A stretch of 64,000 nt of DNA, taken from contig OV884056.1 of assembly GCA_930367215.1 (NCBI GenBank), forward strand, positions 49,476,308 through 49,540,307, in the 5' to 3' direction. The position numbers and the translations under genes were made by a program. Below the pieces are notes generated by a model. That model saw only the letters and a list, made by a program, of their open reading frames with translations, made no database searches and was not told the DNA's origin. Each line of letters opens with the position of its first letter. Position 1 is the stretch's first letter. This document shows positions 1 to 12,028 of this stretch, in pieces. Origin of the DNA: Pollenia angustigena. Taxonomy: Eukaryota; Arthropoda; Insecta; Diptera; Polleniidae.

Positions 1-344
1 AGCGTTTTTTTTATATGAAGTTTGACGTTTATTATAACAAAAAGTTGTCAGGTGATGACCATATGTAACAAAATAAGAGACAGAAAACCAAAATATGAAA
101 GTCTTATGGCCAAAGCTACTTATATAAAAAATAAGTTTCTTATATAAAATAGTTGTATATAAGAAAGAAACGCTTATAAGAAACTGTTTTCCTGGATTTT
201 TTAAGTTTCTTATATCCGATAAATACTGTACAATGTAAAAAATATCGGAGGCAAAAATAAAATAAAGCTTGTAACATTTTGTTTGTATTTACCGTCCTGT
301 AGTACCAACAAAACGATTACAAAAAGATTATTTTCAATTGCTTA

Positions 345-1066
345 TTTTGGATTATCGAAAAGTCCCAATTAAAAATGTCTGTAAAATTTCGTGATTTTCC
401 ATAACTTACCCTAGGACCCATATAAACCCTACTACCGGAAAACAGTTTAGTATGCATAAAACCATAATTAACACACTAATCAATTTCGTAATGATCGGTC
501 TATAATTCAGTATAGGCCTCATATAAAGCCCATTCTGGTAAATTAATTATATTATAAATGAATACGCCTAAAACCGTAGCAGATATAGGACATTTCGGTA
601 AAATTACTTCCAACCTAGCTTCATATGGCCAGAACAAATGTCATGCAATTTTGTGATATACGGTCCATAATTTACCTTAGATCCCATATTTAGCAGCCTT
701 CTAAAATTCACTGTTAACACTTAAACTAACTTTACCGCTGTATTGAAATTTATTAAAATTTATGTTTTTTAATACAAGAAATCACTCTGCAGAGTTTTGG
801 GATGATTGGTGCGTAACTTGCCATGTCTTGAATATAAATTTCCCTCCTGAAAATCATTTAACTTCGGCTTAAACTGTTACGAATCATGATATTTTTTTAG
901 TAAAAATTGCTAAAAAAAAAAAGCATAGAACTTTCTGATTGTGGATCAATAATGTAATATATGTAGGTCTGAACCGTAACCAATTTTAATACTGATGTCT
1001 GTTTTTATAAAACTTTCGTGGAGGCTATCAAAGATTCGGCACAGCCATATATAGCACTCTATGCTA
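345..1066 (-). repeat. DINE/mini-me-like element, family A (reverse copy)
   Basis: The right end (about 1020-1065), read on the minus strand, is the family-A start 'agtgctat..ggctgtgccgaat', also seen at 47250 and 54360. Inside are four diverged tandem blocks spaced about 100-160 bp, each with a 'taaactgttttccggtagtagg'-type segment (near 430, 530, 690 and 845 on the plus strand) followed by a 'ccataatttaccctagg'-type segment. The same blocks form the array at 47.4-48.1 kb. The far end is not recognisable, so this copy is truncated or eroded. Confidence 0.65.
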
Positions 1067-1122
1067 CAGATAATACAAGTGACACTGATGTTAAATTTAA
1101 ACTAAATATAAATTTAAGTTTA

Positions 1123-1856
1123 CACAGAAAAAAAATTTTGCGCCAGTAAGAGAATTAATCAAAAGGTGCGATCCCGTACTTTTTGGGTAAAGTTCGGTAA
1201 AATGAGAGTAAACAAGAATTTTTCTCACTAATAGACAAAATTGTACAAAAGTACGGGAACAATAAAAACCAAATTTTTACCCCAAAAGCAAATGTTACAA
1301 TGAAAACGTTAAAAAAAATACATAAATGACGCATTAGCATGTACAAAAGTAAAATTAAAACATGTACCTACATTTTTTAACATTTTCTTTTGTTTATTTT
1401 ATTAATACATATTTTTAATTTTATTTCTTTTGGTAATACTTGTTTGTAGTTTTTATTGTTTATTTTTGTCACAGCTGATTGTTTAACAATTTTCCCAATC
1501 AGCCCAAAGAAAAAGTACGGGCTACTTCGTGCGAGAAGAAGAAGAATATTTTTCTCTTAAAAGCTCTCTCACTTTACCAAACTTTGAGTACGGGAACAGT
1601 TTTCGGTAAGATTGGGATCCCGCGGGCTCCCAAAGTTGAGTACGGGATCACACCTAAAAATTAAACTAAGTTTTAATTCAATATTTTATCAGGTTAACTA
1701 AACATTTAATCAAGTGAATTAAACGTTTAATTGAAATATTGTCAATTAAACATTTAATACACTTGATTAAAAGTTTAATTCACATGATTAAATATTTAAT
1801 TAAAACTGATTTTATTTTTGATTAATTCTTTTACTGGCGCAAAAATTTTTTCTGTG
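1123..1856. mobile_element. TA-flanked inverted-repeat MITE (CACAGAAAAA ends)
   Basis: Ends are inverted copies of about 40 bp: 'cacagaaaaaaaattttgcg' on the left and its complement on the right, continuing through 'ccagtaagagaattaatc'. A TA lies directly outside each end (1121-1122, 1857-1858), the Tc1/mariner-type target duplication. Internally the motif AGTACGGGA occurs several times in both orientations, and 1670-1830 is built from short 'taaacatttaat' repeats. No transposase is encoded, so it is non-autonomous. Confidence 0.75.
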
Positions 1857-1858
1857 TA

Positions 1859-2595
1859 GTTCAACTAAATCAGCTTTTAAACATTCACTGTTTAGAAGTT
1901 ACACACATAAAACGAAGAGATTGCTTATACCCTCTTTGATGCTTAAAGTGTGTAGGGTATTAAAATAACAAGAATTCAAAAAAACTATTTTTATTTTATT
2001 ACACAGTATTTGTATTTATGTATTTATTGCGTTACTATGATCGTGAATTTTTATGATAAATCGATTAATGTCATATTGTGTAATCTATAGATATGTATAT
2101 ACAATATAAAGGGTGTCCCAAAATTAACACAAGGTTTGAATTTGTCGCCACTTGTGCAGTGAAGTGTTTTCAACCGTAAAAAAAGTTAAAAGCTGTGTTT
2201 TCTTTTTGATTCAAGTCTTTCGCTAATTTTAATGTACTCTTTACAAAAAAATGCAAAAGCTGGTAATAACAAAAAATACGACCTTGAGTTTTTGATTGAT
2301 TTTTGTTCGTTTTATTAAACTAGATGTTCAAAATTCCTGCGATCAAAAATGGCGACTTTATTAAAAAAAATTCAAATGCCAAGTACACCTTGTTGCTATG
2401 GATTTTTTTGTTTTTTGCTTTTCCTGTAAAAAAAATTAAAAGTGTAACGCCCTTTTGCATTTTAAGTGACGATATATATATACTTATATAAAGTGCGCAT
2501 TTTTAAGGTGTTATTATCCGACATATATAAAACCATCAAAGTTTTCCTAAATTCGGCAACTTTGTTATTATTTATTTTATAATAAATATACATAG
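1859..2595. other. No gene seen; possible mariner-type end
   Basis: AT-rich spacer. At 2110-2133 'gggtgtcccaaaattaac' looks like a mariner-type terminal repeat, but I find no partner end. Nothing codes here. Confidence 0.4.
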
Positions 2596-2604
2596 GTTAG
2601 GTTA

Positions 2605-2905
2605 GGTTCCATGGGCAGCTCACTTGGGTCCCTCAGCGGTCACTCTGTGATACCCAGCGCCAATGCCCATCACATAGAGCAGTTTCCCATATGGCGTCGT
2701 TGCAGAGTCAAGCCAATTCGTCTTCCTAATGAAGAGAAGAAGCAATATAAGTTCCATCGTTAGTAGATCCTCCAAGCAGGAAATCACCGGCTCTCCCAGA
2801 TATCTTTCCCTAATGCCCCTTCTCCTCATCTCATCCTCCTCATCGCGACAACTTCTGCAGAAGTCGTTAAATTTCAGACCCATTCTTCTAGCATATACAT
2901 AATAT
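2605..2905 (-). pseudogene. Non-LTR retrotransposon C-terminal fragment (RNase-H/zinc-finger end)
   Basis: On the minus strand the reading contains 'GLKFNDFCRSCRDEEDE', the first half of the CCHC-like finger found after RNase H in R1/LOA/Jockey-type ORF2 proteins. It is followed by 'LGEPVISCLEDL' and 'LLLFIRKTNWL', the typical last helices of such proteins ('..LLSFIKSTNWF'). The middle of the finger (usually 'EHLLCxCP') is missing, so there is a small internal deletion. Only about 95 residues remain, with no RT domain adjacent. This is a dead fragment; the clade is uncertain. Confidence 0.6.
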
Positions 2906-4425
2906 TTTCTCAAAATTAGGGGTGCTGCGAATAGAAATCCACATGTACTGCATATATCTATGTATATTCAAAGGATATAAAAAATATGTACATACATATT
3001 TGGATGCCTACCTAATTTTCAAAAAAAAAAAAATCCAGATGTTATTCATATAAATATTCGCATACATTTTAACGAGTGCGAAAAAAGTCTAATTGTCACA
3101 ATTTACGTCACGTTTTACACAAACAATGTCTGAGCAAAATTTAATTTTTTTACACAGGAATGTTAATTGTTTGTCTTATATACAATATTAATTGCTTGGT
3201 GGCGTAACGTGACACTTCCGTGGAAGTGCCCATATTTCTAAAACTGTTACTCCAGAAGGACACTTGTATGATTGTTACGAGAAATCATAAGCAAAAACGC
3301 GTCACGCCCATTGAATTGGTATCTTTACCAACAGAACGATTAAACACACGAGTGCTTTAAATAATCCCATAATCCTCTTCATAAAGAAAATATTTAGAGA
3401 GGGTTTTTTTTATATGTTTAAAATATCAATGTATTTTATCGCTTAGATAACTTTTCAATTTGCACGTGTGATTGTCTTTTAATAATTTTTTCAGGAGTTA
3501 TGTGAATTCATTCTTATTTGTAAACAAACCAGCAACTTTAAACAACATGAAAAGAAACATTGTAAAAGATACAGATCCAAATGATTGAAGAAGTGATCGA
3601 AACTTCTTTTCTGCAATAGGTAACAACTTACACAGCCCCTGCTGCAACATGCCTGAAATTACCTTAAAAACATTAATTAATTTTGGGAAAGTAATCGATC
3701 CATCGTCGCAATGTTGGTTTGGCCTCTAGTTGATTTAATGTGTAAAGCTCAAAACTGCATTAGATTTTTTTTACTTTATGCCTCTCTTCTTTGTTTCTAG
3801 GCTGAACGCAAAAGGTCATTAAATTCAAAGTATTCTAAGCTAAAGCTAAAGCTAAAGCTGAAGACTGAAGAATTAATTACCTAAAAAAATTTATCTAATA
3901 GCAACAATATAAGGACAAATGTGGAAACTGATAGACATGAGCACCTGCCATATGGCCTAATCGCATGGTGGTGGTCTAAGCCGCTGGTTGACCATCCATG
4001 CATTTAGCAAGTGCCCCGTGTGTGAATGAATACTTCACACACAAGTTGGAAATTGAGTGTATATTTTTTTTTATTGAATTTTTCTTGTCGAAAATTACAA
4101 TATGTATTCAAAGCTTAATCCTAATTGTTATGTTTTAGCCATTACCCATGTAACCGCCAATTAATTGCATTCAAGTGTCTAAAAAGCCTGCTAGGCTCAA
4201 AGTGTCGGTTCTTTTCAGCCTCGGTGACCTTCGAACTGTATCAGATCCCGGGCGAAGTAGTTGGAATGGACTATTACTTTATCTAAGTATTTGACTAAAT
4301 ACTTTTTAATTTCCTCCTGAATGGTAGGGATTTTAAGATCTCTGTGGATAATCCGGCGATCTTATACACTTGCCCCTTGCTTTAAAGCTGAAGGTATTTA
4401 GCTTTCTCTGCTTTTGGAACAATGC
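2906..4425. other. No gene seen
   Basis: AT-rich spacer with no recognisable ORF. A short tandem (AAGCTA)n-like run lies at about 3838-3862. Confidence 0.4.
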
Positions 4426-4429
4426 ATGA

Positions 4430-4880
4430 TTTTGTTGAGTAACAACAACACCAGGCCGAAATTTCACACAAGGATAAAAAATCTGCCTTCTACCTTCCCA
4501 CCAATTTGGGGTATAAACCACAGCCACCACGTGATTGCAAAACGCTCACCAACAAAGGGAAGGCACTCCCCGCGCAAGAATACCATCATTCGCAAAACAC
4601 GTCTCTTGAGAGTTGTTTAAACCAACGCACTTCATCATTAACCAACAAACCATCGCACACCCATCTTCAACCTTGATACCTCAACCTATCGTACGCTTTA
4701 AATTTCAGGTCTTCACGGCCAATTTTGCAGTCCTTCAATCCTACATTTTACTAACAAGACCCAGATCTTTAATTAAACCGGCATTACCGCCTATACCATT
4801 TGACCATCTCATAAAACGTGCCTCCCACAGAACTTGTCTCAAGCGCGAATACACCGCTCTCTAAGATAATATGCCGCAGG
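4430..4880. repeat. C-rich transposon-like relic sharing a motif with 41.1 kb
   Basis: This segment is clearly richer in C and A on the plus strand than its surroundings. The stretch around 4503-4545 ('aaccacagccaccacgtgat') matches 41120-41150 ('agccacaaccaccatgtgat') with flanking similarity, so both derive from one repeat. The 41-kb copy lies beside non-LTR C-terminal debris, so the same origin is likely here. The small ORFs present match no family I know. Confidence 0.35.
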
Positions 4881-5990
4881 GGGGCTTAGCCAGAAGAGTG
4901 TCCGGTGAAGTATTGCCGGGGTCTACCTACTCCCTTGATTCAAGATAAGAAACTCTGTTCATTCTTCGGTCTCAAGAATGATTGCGCGAGATTTGTCCCG
5001 AAGAATCACCAAAAGGTAAATTATCCTTTAATTTATCCCTACGTCCCACATTGGTTGAAGAGTGGCCAAAATTCATTTTTTTCATGTTCGCCGATTTGGA
5101 TAATTTTTTGGTATTTTGTTGGCAGATATCTGAATATTATGATTCCGTAATATTAGGCTGATATATTTATTTTTTGTTTGGATAGACACGCTCGAAGTTC
5201 ATATATGTTCGCTTGTTTAAAATAGCATGCAAATGTACTGTATATTCAATCTTTTGGTGAAATCATAGTAAACTTATCATTTGACTTTGTTGTATATTTT
5301 CGCAAATGACAATTGTCAAAGATGAGATTTGCATTAAAAAAAGTTGGAAAAAGTGCCATATAAAAAATTTCGTAGAACAAAATATAAACAACATCAAAAT
5401 TTCAATGTTCATCAACTTCAATAGGCTGTATCTTTTTAGCGCTGTTTAGCGCTGTTTAACGAATGATGTCAAATTACAGCTTGAAGTCTCAGCTAAAAGT
5501 TAAAAAAAAAATTCAGCTGCCCATATTTGCACTTTTCCAAAAAAAAACAGTAAAAACTATAAAGTGATAAAGTAACAAAACATGAATTTTCGTTCATGCT
5601 TGTTGTTGTTGCCATAATTCTTAACTGTTTAAAATTATTACAAAATGTTATTTACATAGTAGTCAATAGTGTTATTAGTGAAAAAAGCATAAGCTTCAAT
5701 TGAATTTGAATTGTTGTTTTTTTTGTAATTTACATTAAATTGGCAAGTGCAGTGATAAGTGTTGTATTATTAAGTGATATCACAATTTTATTTTATTAAT
5801 TTTGGAAAATTTAACAATTTCTTATTTAAATATTTGCGAAATATTGATTGATACCAAAATGGATATTAATATTACTGTCGAAGTCATTGCAAATAACAAT
5901 GAAGAAATGACTGCTTAGGATGTTAAAGTCTTTACTAGATTTTTGAAAAAATACGTTTTTACAAAGTTCAAAGATAGATGGCAAAAAGGA
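4881..5990. other. No gene seen
   Basis: Mostly AT-rich spacer with T/A runs. No coding or element ends recognised. Confidence 0.4.
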
Positions 5991-5992
5991 GC

Positions 5993-6310
5993 CCATTATA
6001 CAATTATAATATTTATTTTTATTGAAAATTGAATTGATACAATCAAAATCAATGGAGTTGTGCCACTTTTTCAATACAAGTTGTATGGGAGGTGGGTTTA
6101 AAAGTGGGCGGATCAGATATGTATTTTCAGGAGCTCATTGTACAATTATAGTATTTATTTTTAGTGAAAATTGAGTTGATACAATCAAAATCAAGGGAGT
6201 TATGCCACTTTTTCAATACAAGTTGTATCAGAGGTGGGCGTAAAAGTGGGCGGATTATTTTGATTTTTTTTAAGCCGCTCGTTATATGAACTTCAACCAA
6301 TGTGCGTCCC
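5993..6310. repeat. Tandem duplication of a GTGGGCGG repeat, about 145 bp unit
   Basis: Two head-to-tail units begin at about 5996 and 6139. Both carry 'tacaattatagtatttat', 'gatacaatcaaaatcaa', 'ccactttttcaatacaag' and 'aaaagtgggcggat'. The GTGGGCG motif also marks the repeat at 22.97-23.46 kb and its inverse at 54.5-54.8 kb, suggesting a related DINE-like central repeat. Confidence 0.6.
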
Positions 6311-6362
6311 CTGGGGGACCATATAAGGACAGTGGTATAAGAACCCAAAAATAGGGCTTAAA

Positions 6363-6590
6363 ACGAAGCAGGTTTGTATGGGTGAAATGTAAATTATTTT
6401 ACGTTTAACGCTTAGTCGCTTAGCGAAGACATGAATTTGATATGCCGAGTTTCCATATTGGATTACTAAATTTTTGACACAAAAAGCGTATTATTTATCG
6501 CATATAAAATGTGATGCATTACAGTTATTCTTAAATATTCTTCCTTACAAATCTGCTTTATTATAAGGGAAAGCCGTGGTCCAATAAATA
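6363..6590 (+). repeat. MITE family R (GAAGCAGGTTTGTA ends), copy 1
   Basis: Starts 'acgaagcaggtttgtatggg' and ends near 'ccttacaaatctgctttatt', which are inverted relatives. The interior 'gacatgaatttgatatg..gagttt' and 'gacacaaaaagcgtattatt' match copies at 18563-18789 and 46670-46780. Confidence 0.6.
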
Positions 6591-7830
6591 TTAAGCGGCA
6601 CATGTAGAGTAACTGCGATCTCAAAGTAACTGTGATCTTAAGACACTACAAAAGGGCCAATGAATAAAGGAGCTGCGGCGCGTGGTGGCTGCTTATGGAA
6701 CTTAAAACGTTTTTTAGTTTTTAATTTTCATTAAAAACAACACCCTTTATTAAACTTATTTTGCCTGCATTTATTTCGTACATTTATATTTCTTTATGGT
6801 TTTAATGTTGATAGTTCATGACATAATTTACAATTGAACCGGATGGATGGCTACGGGTTAAGTTGTTGTATACAAAATTCTTATAGTCAAGGTTGTATGT
6901 TACTTTTTGGGATGGTCTTCTTAGAGAAATTTTATTTTCAATGAATTATAGTTGGTTTTTTAAATAAATTTACTCTTAATGATTTCTTAAGGGTCATTCT
7001 AAAATCTCCTTAAAACATTATTTATTTGTTCATTAATTTTATATAAATTTAATCAAATAAAGGAAAAGACTTTTTAGGCGCTTATTTCAAAAATTATATA
7101 CAAATTTAAAACACAACATAATACACAACATATGTTTTTCATATTAAAAAATTTAATAGATATTCTTAAAATAATACGTTGCTGTATTTTCTTTTTGTAA
7201 AAAAAACCAAAAATTAATTAAAATTTTTTAATGGTATTACAAAATCATCCTTTAACAAAAATATTGTCTGTTTAAAGGCAATTTTACCCTTTTAAATTAT
7301 TTTGTTTTTTATACTCAACATATTTGGCCAGTGGGATATTTTATACAATTTTTTGTTTGTATTTATATCCTGATACCCATGGGGCAAACTTAATTGAGGA
7401 AATTTCGATATTTATTTTGTGTGTGTGTTTTTTTTTTGTGTTCGTGCGTTTTTATGTTTTAAGCCTTATGCTACTGCGTGCACAATGTAGTATTTTATTC
7501 TCTGAGGTGGAAGTGTTGGAGGAGTTTAGGTGGGCCAAATTCGCAAAATATTTAATAAAAAAAAAAATATAAATGGGTTTATTTTTAAAAAGCTTCAAAT
7601 ATAATTAGTTTTTTTTAATAGTTACTGTCTGGTCATCGATTTCGTTCGCTTAATTTTCATTTAAAACAAAATTTTACAATTTTATAATTCTGTGTTTTTA
7701 AAATTTTTTTCGCCGATTTATAAGGAATTTATGGCAATGAAACGTATTTTCAGAAGTGGCGATTTCCATTAAATTTGATTACATTATGAAGGTTGCAATA
7801 GAACGTGTTTGGAATCAGTGTGGTTAAAAG
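6591..7830. other. No gene seen
   Basis: AT-rich. An open frame at 7324-7572 is low-complexity and hydrophobic and matches nothing known to me. Confidence 0.4.
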
Positions 7831-7835
7831 ACTAA

Positions 7836-8060
7836 GGCCCGTTTTCACTTTCACAACTTATGGATTGCTAAAGGTAGGATTTTATCGGCCGTATAAAAAG
7901 TGTTCCATCATTACAACTTTACTTTAACCCACCAGGTAAGATGAACCGTAATTTACTTTATCGCTCCTTTTGGGTTAAAGTTAAGTTCTAATAATGGAAC
8001 ACTTCTTATAAGGCCGGTTAAAGTCTACTTTTAGCTATCGTTCAGTTGTGAAAACGGGTC
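7836..8060. mobile_element. PIF/Harbinger-type MITE (GGCCCGTTTTCAC ends), copy 1
   Basis: The two ends are inverted ('ggcccgttttcac' and its complement 'gtgaaaacgggtc') and the arms remain complementary for most of the element. A TAA lies directly outside both ends (7833-7835, 8061-8063), the 3-bp TWA duplication of PIF/Harbinger elements. A second copy, inserted in the opposite orientation, is at 27626-27844 with TTA duplications. No ORF. Confidence 0.8.
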
Positions 8061-8394
8061 TAACATTATTAGAAGATTTATAGAGAGAAATGCTCTATTC
8101 TGGTAGGGTATTTGTAGAAGAACTAGGTAAAATTTTTGATCGATAGTGGTAATTTTCAAATTGAAAGTTATGACCAGGGAAACCAAATATACACTAGTCG
8201 GCATAAGTATTTTGACGAAACATTTTTCTGACTGTTGAACCAAGCTTAGCTTAGTGTCGTCAAATAACGATGCTAAGATGATGCGCAAAACAAAGATTCT
8301 AGGTTTAGCTCTTTTCATGCGAAATTGTATTATTGTTTCCTTATGCATTCTCTTTCTGCTGATAATAACGTATGGAGACAACAAATTTTTGATT

Positions 8395-8411
8395 GGCATA
8401 AGTATTTTGAC
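8395..8411 (+). repeat. Internal direct copy of the Tc1 terminal motif
   Basis: 'ggcataagtattttgac' repeats the left-end sequence exactly about 200 bp inside the element. This is the IR/DR arrangement known from some Tc1 elements, where the transposase binds outer and inner direct repeats. I see no equivalent inner copy in the right arm. Confidence 0.75.
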
Positions 8412-8556
8412 GGTGTCCTTGTGGCTTTTTGTTTGCATTTTTGAGCACGTTAAAGCAGAACAACTTTTGTGTTTAAGTTTTATTAAAAATAAAAATATAA
8501 TAAAATTTTATTAAAACGGTAAAACGGCAGGGTTGAGTTTGGTTACCAGATCTTCG

Positions 8557-9510
8557 ATGGTTGCAAAGTTTAACGCTGGAACGGCAGTAAAAGACATTGC
8601 AAAAGAGTTCAATGTGTCGCGTCAAACTGTGCACTATCAAATTAATTATAAGTTTTAAAAGTTAAATGACGTAAAAAACTTAGAGATCAGGTGCAAAACG
8701 TAAAACAACTCACACTGAAGACCGAGTCTTTCTACGAGAATTTAAAAAAAATTGTTTTCTGAAGCCTCAATCTGCTGCGGATCAATGGAATTTGACTGCC
8801 AAGAACCCAATCAGTGAGCGCACTGTTAGACGACGTTTAAAGGAAGCAGATATTAAGACAAAGTCAAACAAAGTCAAACAAGCTTAAAAGACTGGTCTTC
8901 GCAAAGAAACATCTGCACAAGCCAAAGGAGATCTGGAGAAGCGTTCTATGGACAGATGAAAGCTCCTTTGAGTATAATTCATCCAAAACACATTTTTTGT
9001 AAGATTGCCAAAGGTAGTACGTCAAAAGAAACGACCAGCTTGTCAAAAAGTGAGACATGGTGGAGGCTCCGTCATGTTCTGGGGATGTGTTGCGTAAAAT
9101 GGGCTGGGTGACTTGGTTCCTGTCACCGGCTCGATGAACCAAAACCAATATTTGATTACGCTTAATGAAAATGCCTTTCCTTCTGGTGAAAAGCTTATTG
9201 AGGAATCATTTATCCTGCAACAGGATAACGCCCCGTGCCATAAAGCCCGGATGAGTATTAAGTTTTTGAAGGATGTTGGTGTTATAACTTTAGACTGGCC
9301 ACCTCAAAGTCTTGATTTAAATATTATAGAAAACGTCTGGCCTCTTTTGAAACGCAAAAGAACAGTTTCGTTAAATAAAACCAGAGAGGAGACCATTTTT
9401 GAGGTCACTTCCCTATGGGAAGAGATATCTCCAGAGATTCTTAAAAATTTAGTGGACCAAGATGCCTTCAAAAAGTTATTGAAGCCAAAGGAGGATATAT
9501 ATTTTAATAA
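8557..9510 (+). pseudogene. Tc1-family DD34E transposase, broken
   Basis: The N-terminal helix-turn-helix reads 'KDIAKEFNVSRQTVHYQI' before a stop. The first catalytic aspartate is in 'LWTDESSFEY' (codon 8955-8957), followed by a stop. After another stop near 9095, an open frame of 151 codons (from 9113) carries 'QQDNAPCHKA' (Asp codon 9224-9226) and 'DLNIIENVW' (Glu codon 9329-9331). Exactly 34 residues separate them, which defines DD34E. Several frameshifts and stops lie in the N-terminal half. All three catalytic acids survive, but no single frame joins them. Confidence 0.92.
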
Positions 9511-9721
9511 CTTCATCTTATTTTCTTTTCTTTGGTTAAGTTTAAGTTTAAGTTTGTATAAGTTATAAATAAAAAGGAAAAAATAAATAAGAATTTTTAA
9601 CAAAGCCGCTTAAAAATTGAACGTAATAATGCACGATTTTTATTTCGTCAAAATACTTATGCCGAATAGTGTATGCAATTGCATGTTTTTCCTTGTGCGA
9701 CCAATGAAGGCAGAAACAATA

Positions 9722-10121
9722 GTGGTATTCACACCGAACTTGTTAATTTGTTTCTCGGTAGTTTGTTAATTTGTTAAAGTTACCAACTGTGAACGACCCC
9801 CTTTTAAAAACTTTGTTAGTCTGGTTACTTTAAAATAAAAAAATTATTTAATTAACATACTTACTCTCAGTGTACACGAAAATTGCCAAAACACATATAT
9901 TTTTTTCAGAAATGTATCACAAAGGACTATCTTATTATATTTATTTAGAAACTGCAACAGCTGATTGTGAGTTACTAACTAACAACTATTTAATCAGGGG
10001 TGCCGTGTCCTTAATTTGTTAAATGTTAATCCGGTAGCGCGTTAAATATACAAAAACAAAATGCGTGTAAAAAAGTAACGATTAACGACTAACAAACTAA
10101 CAAGCTCGGTGTGAACACCAC
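9722..10121. mobile_element. TA-flanked MITE with GTGGTATTCACACCGA ends
   Basis: The left 'gtggtattcacaccgaactt' and the right end, whose complement reads 'gtggtgttcacaccgagctt', are inverted repeats that continue through 'gttaatttgtt'. TA flanks both ends (9720-9721, 10122-10123). It lies only 50 bp from the Tc1 element. No coding capacity. Confidence 0.75.
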
Positions 10122-10123
10122 TA

Positions 10124-10498
10124 ATATCTTTATCCGTTTTAGAGTTTTTATGAATTTTGGCATCGATAGGTTTAAGCATTTTTTTTGCACAATTTAATTA
10201 AAAGAGCCTTTTAGCAGCATTTTTTAAATTTATAGCGCATGTTTTAGCTTTTTGAGGCATATTTTAATACATGTAGATGCCTACAAGAACTTTCGCAGCA
10301 AATAAAAAAAATTATTTTTGGTTTGCAAAATTTTGGCTTTTAAATATCTAAGTAAATATCTATTTGTATACACAACTTGTTGATTCAATTTCGCCATTTA
10401 CATTTAATTTTTACTCGAAAATTTTAAGACAAAGCAGGTTGTCGTTAAAAAAATTTTTAAACTTTAAAATTTTCTATATAAGAAAAAGTTACTATAAT
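10124..10498. other. No gene seen
   Basis: AT-rich spacer between a MITE and the non-LTR relic. Confidence 0.4.
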
Positions 10499-10499
10499 G

Positions 10500-12028
10500 A
10501 ACCCCAATAGAATTGTACCTCCGACTGGTTACTTAGCGACGACAGCTACGCAAATTAATTGGTTAAAATATAAAAAATATCTCAGTACCCATTCACACAG
10601 AAAATATTCCGCTCAGTACACCGGATTATGTAGATCGCTCTATTGACAATTTTGACAGTTTTCTGAAACTAGCTGTTCAACATTCCAATATTGCCCCCAA
10701 AAAAACAAAAACTATTAAAATATATTCCACAGATGTCGAGCATCTTTTGTCTGAAAAAAGGAGGGCTCGAAGAATGTGGCAATTGCACAGATCCCCTCAA
10801 CTTAAGAACTTACTTAAAGAGTGTACAAAAAGACTAAGAAAGTTACTGCAGACTAAGAAAACGGCTTCTCTGGAAAAATATCTTGAGGAACTTGATGCAA
10901 CCCCACAATCAAACTACTCATTATGGCGTGCAGCTAGAAATCTCAAAAGGCCAGTTGTCTCTAAACCACCATTTAGAAACTTGAATGGAAATTGGGCAAG
11001 AAATGATGTTGAAAAAGTAAATCTGTTTGTCAACCATTTAAAAAACGTATTCACCCCAAATATATCTCACGATATCGCGGTCGAGTTACCACCTGCTGCA
11101 GCTAGAGCAGCTGTTCCCCTAAGATTTGAGTTAAGAGAAATCGAAAAGGCTATTTGTGATTTAAGCCCCAAGAAGGCTCCTGGTTTTGATAAGATCAGCA
11201 ACAAAATGCTTTTTGAGCTACCCAGCATAGCAAAGAAAATTATTCTTTTAGTTTTTAATGCTATTTTACGCCTTGAATACTATCCTCAAAAGTGGAAGGG
11301 TTCCTTAGTCACCATGATACCTAAACCAGAAAAGGATCACACAAAAGTTGAGTCATATAGGCCTATAAGCTTACTTCCTAATATATCAAAGCTGTTTGAG
11401 AAGCTGTTAACGTCCAAATTAACCCCAATTTTAAATGAAAATAGATGTATTCCTAATCACCAATTCCGCTTTAGAAGAGAGAACACAACACAATTGAGCA
11501 AACCCATCGTATAGTAAACGCAATATGAAAAGCCTTTGAAGAAAGAAAATATTGTTCCGCTCTCTTCATCGATGTTTCTCAAGCTTTTGATAAAGTCTGG
11601 CATGAAGGCTTATTACATAAATTGAAGCTAAACTTACCAGTAAACACACACAAGCTGCTAGAAAGCTACTTAGTCGGTCGAAAGTTTATTATTAAAGAAG
11701 GTGATAATTTAAGCTCCCCTCAGCTAATTGACGCTGGAGTCCCTCAGGGAAGCATCCTGGGCCCACTTTTATACTTAATATATACCTCGGATATGCCAAC
11801 AAACAACTACACCCAAACTTCAACATTTGCTGGTGATACAGCTTTTCTAAGCGTGCACGAAAACAGTCAAGAAGCATCTCGATACCTAAAGGATCATATA
11901 TTTCAACTCGAACTTTGGTTAAAGCAATGGAGGATAAAGGTCAATGAGCAAAAATGCCTACATATAACATTCACCTTGCGTCGGGAATCATGCCCCCCTA
12001 TTAAAATCAATAATCAAATAATACCTTA
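10500..12028 (+). pseudogene. Jockey-like ORF2 reverse transcriptase, frameshifted
   Basis: Linker residues 'TATQINWLKYKKYLS' start the relic, with a frameshift near 10590. The main frame (10747-11514) carries 'SPKKAPGFDKISNKML', 'LVTMIPKPEKD' and 'SYRPISLLPNISKLFEKLL', RT motifs 0-2 of the Jockey group. A frameshift at about 11505 precedes 'ALFIDVSQAFDKVWHEGL' (motif A aspartate present). The frame from 11622 carries 'GVPQGSILGPLLYLIYTSD' and 'STFAGDTAF', where the catalytic YADD/FADD motif has become FAGD, losing one catalytic aspartate. A stop at 12027 precedes 'YLGIHLDRRLTWKSHI'. The enzyme is inactive on several counts. Confidence 0.92.

Larger units (their letters stand above)
8192..9671 (+). 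mobile_element. Tc1-like transposon, full-length ends, inactive
   Basis: Terminal inverted repeats 'cactagtcggcataagtatt' and 'cactattcggcataagtatt' match except at one position, continue through 'ttgacgaaa', and are flanked by TA (8190-8191, 9672-9673). The 1480-bp length and the encoded DD34E transposase are typical of Tc1. A further copy of the end motif, in the same orientation as the left end, lies at 8395-8411. Multiple frameshifts and stops in the transposase mean it is dead, yet the ends are well preserved. Confidence 0.93.

Noticed and set aside
8254..8514. 86-codon ORF in the Tc1 left arm
   Set aside because: Lies in the non-coding arm upstream of the helix-turn-helix region and spans the internal end repeat; no transposase similarity.
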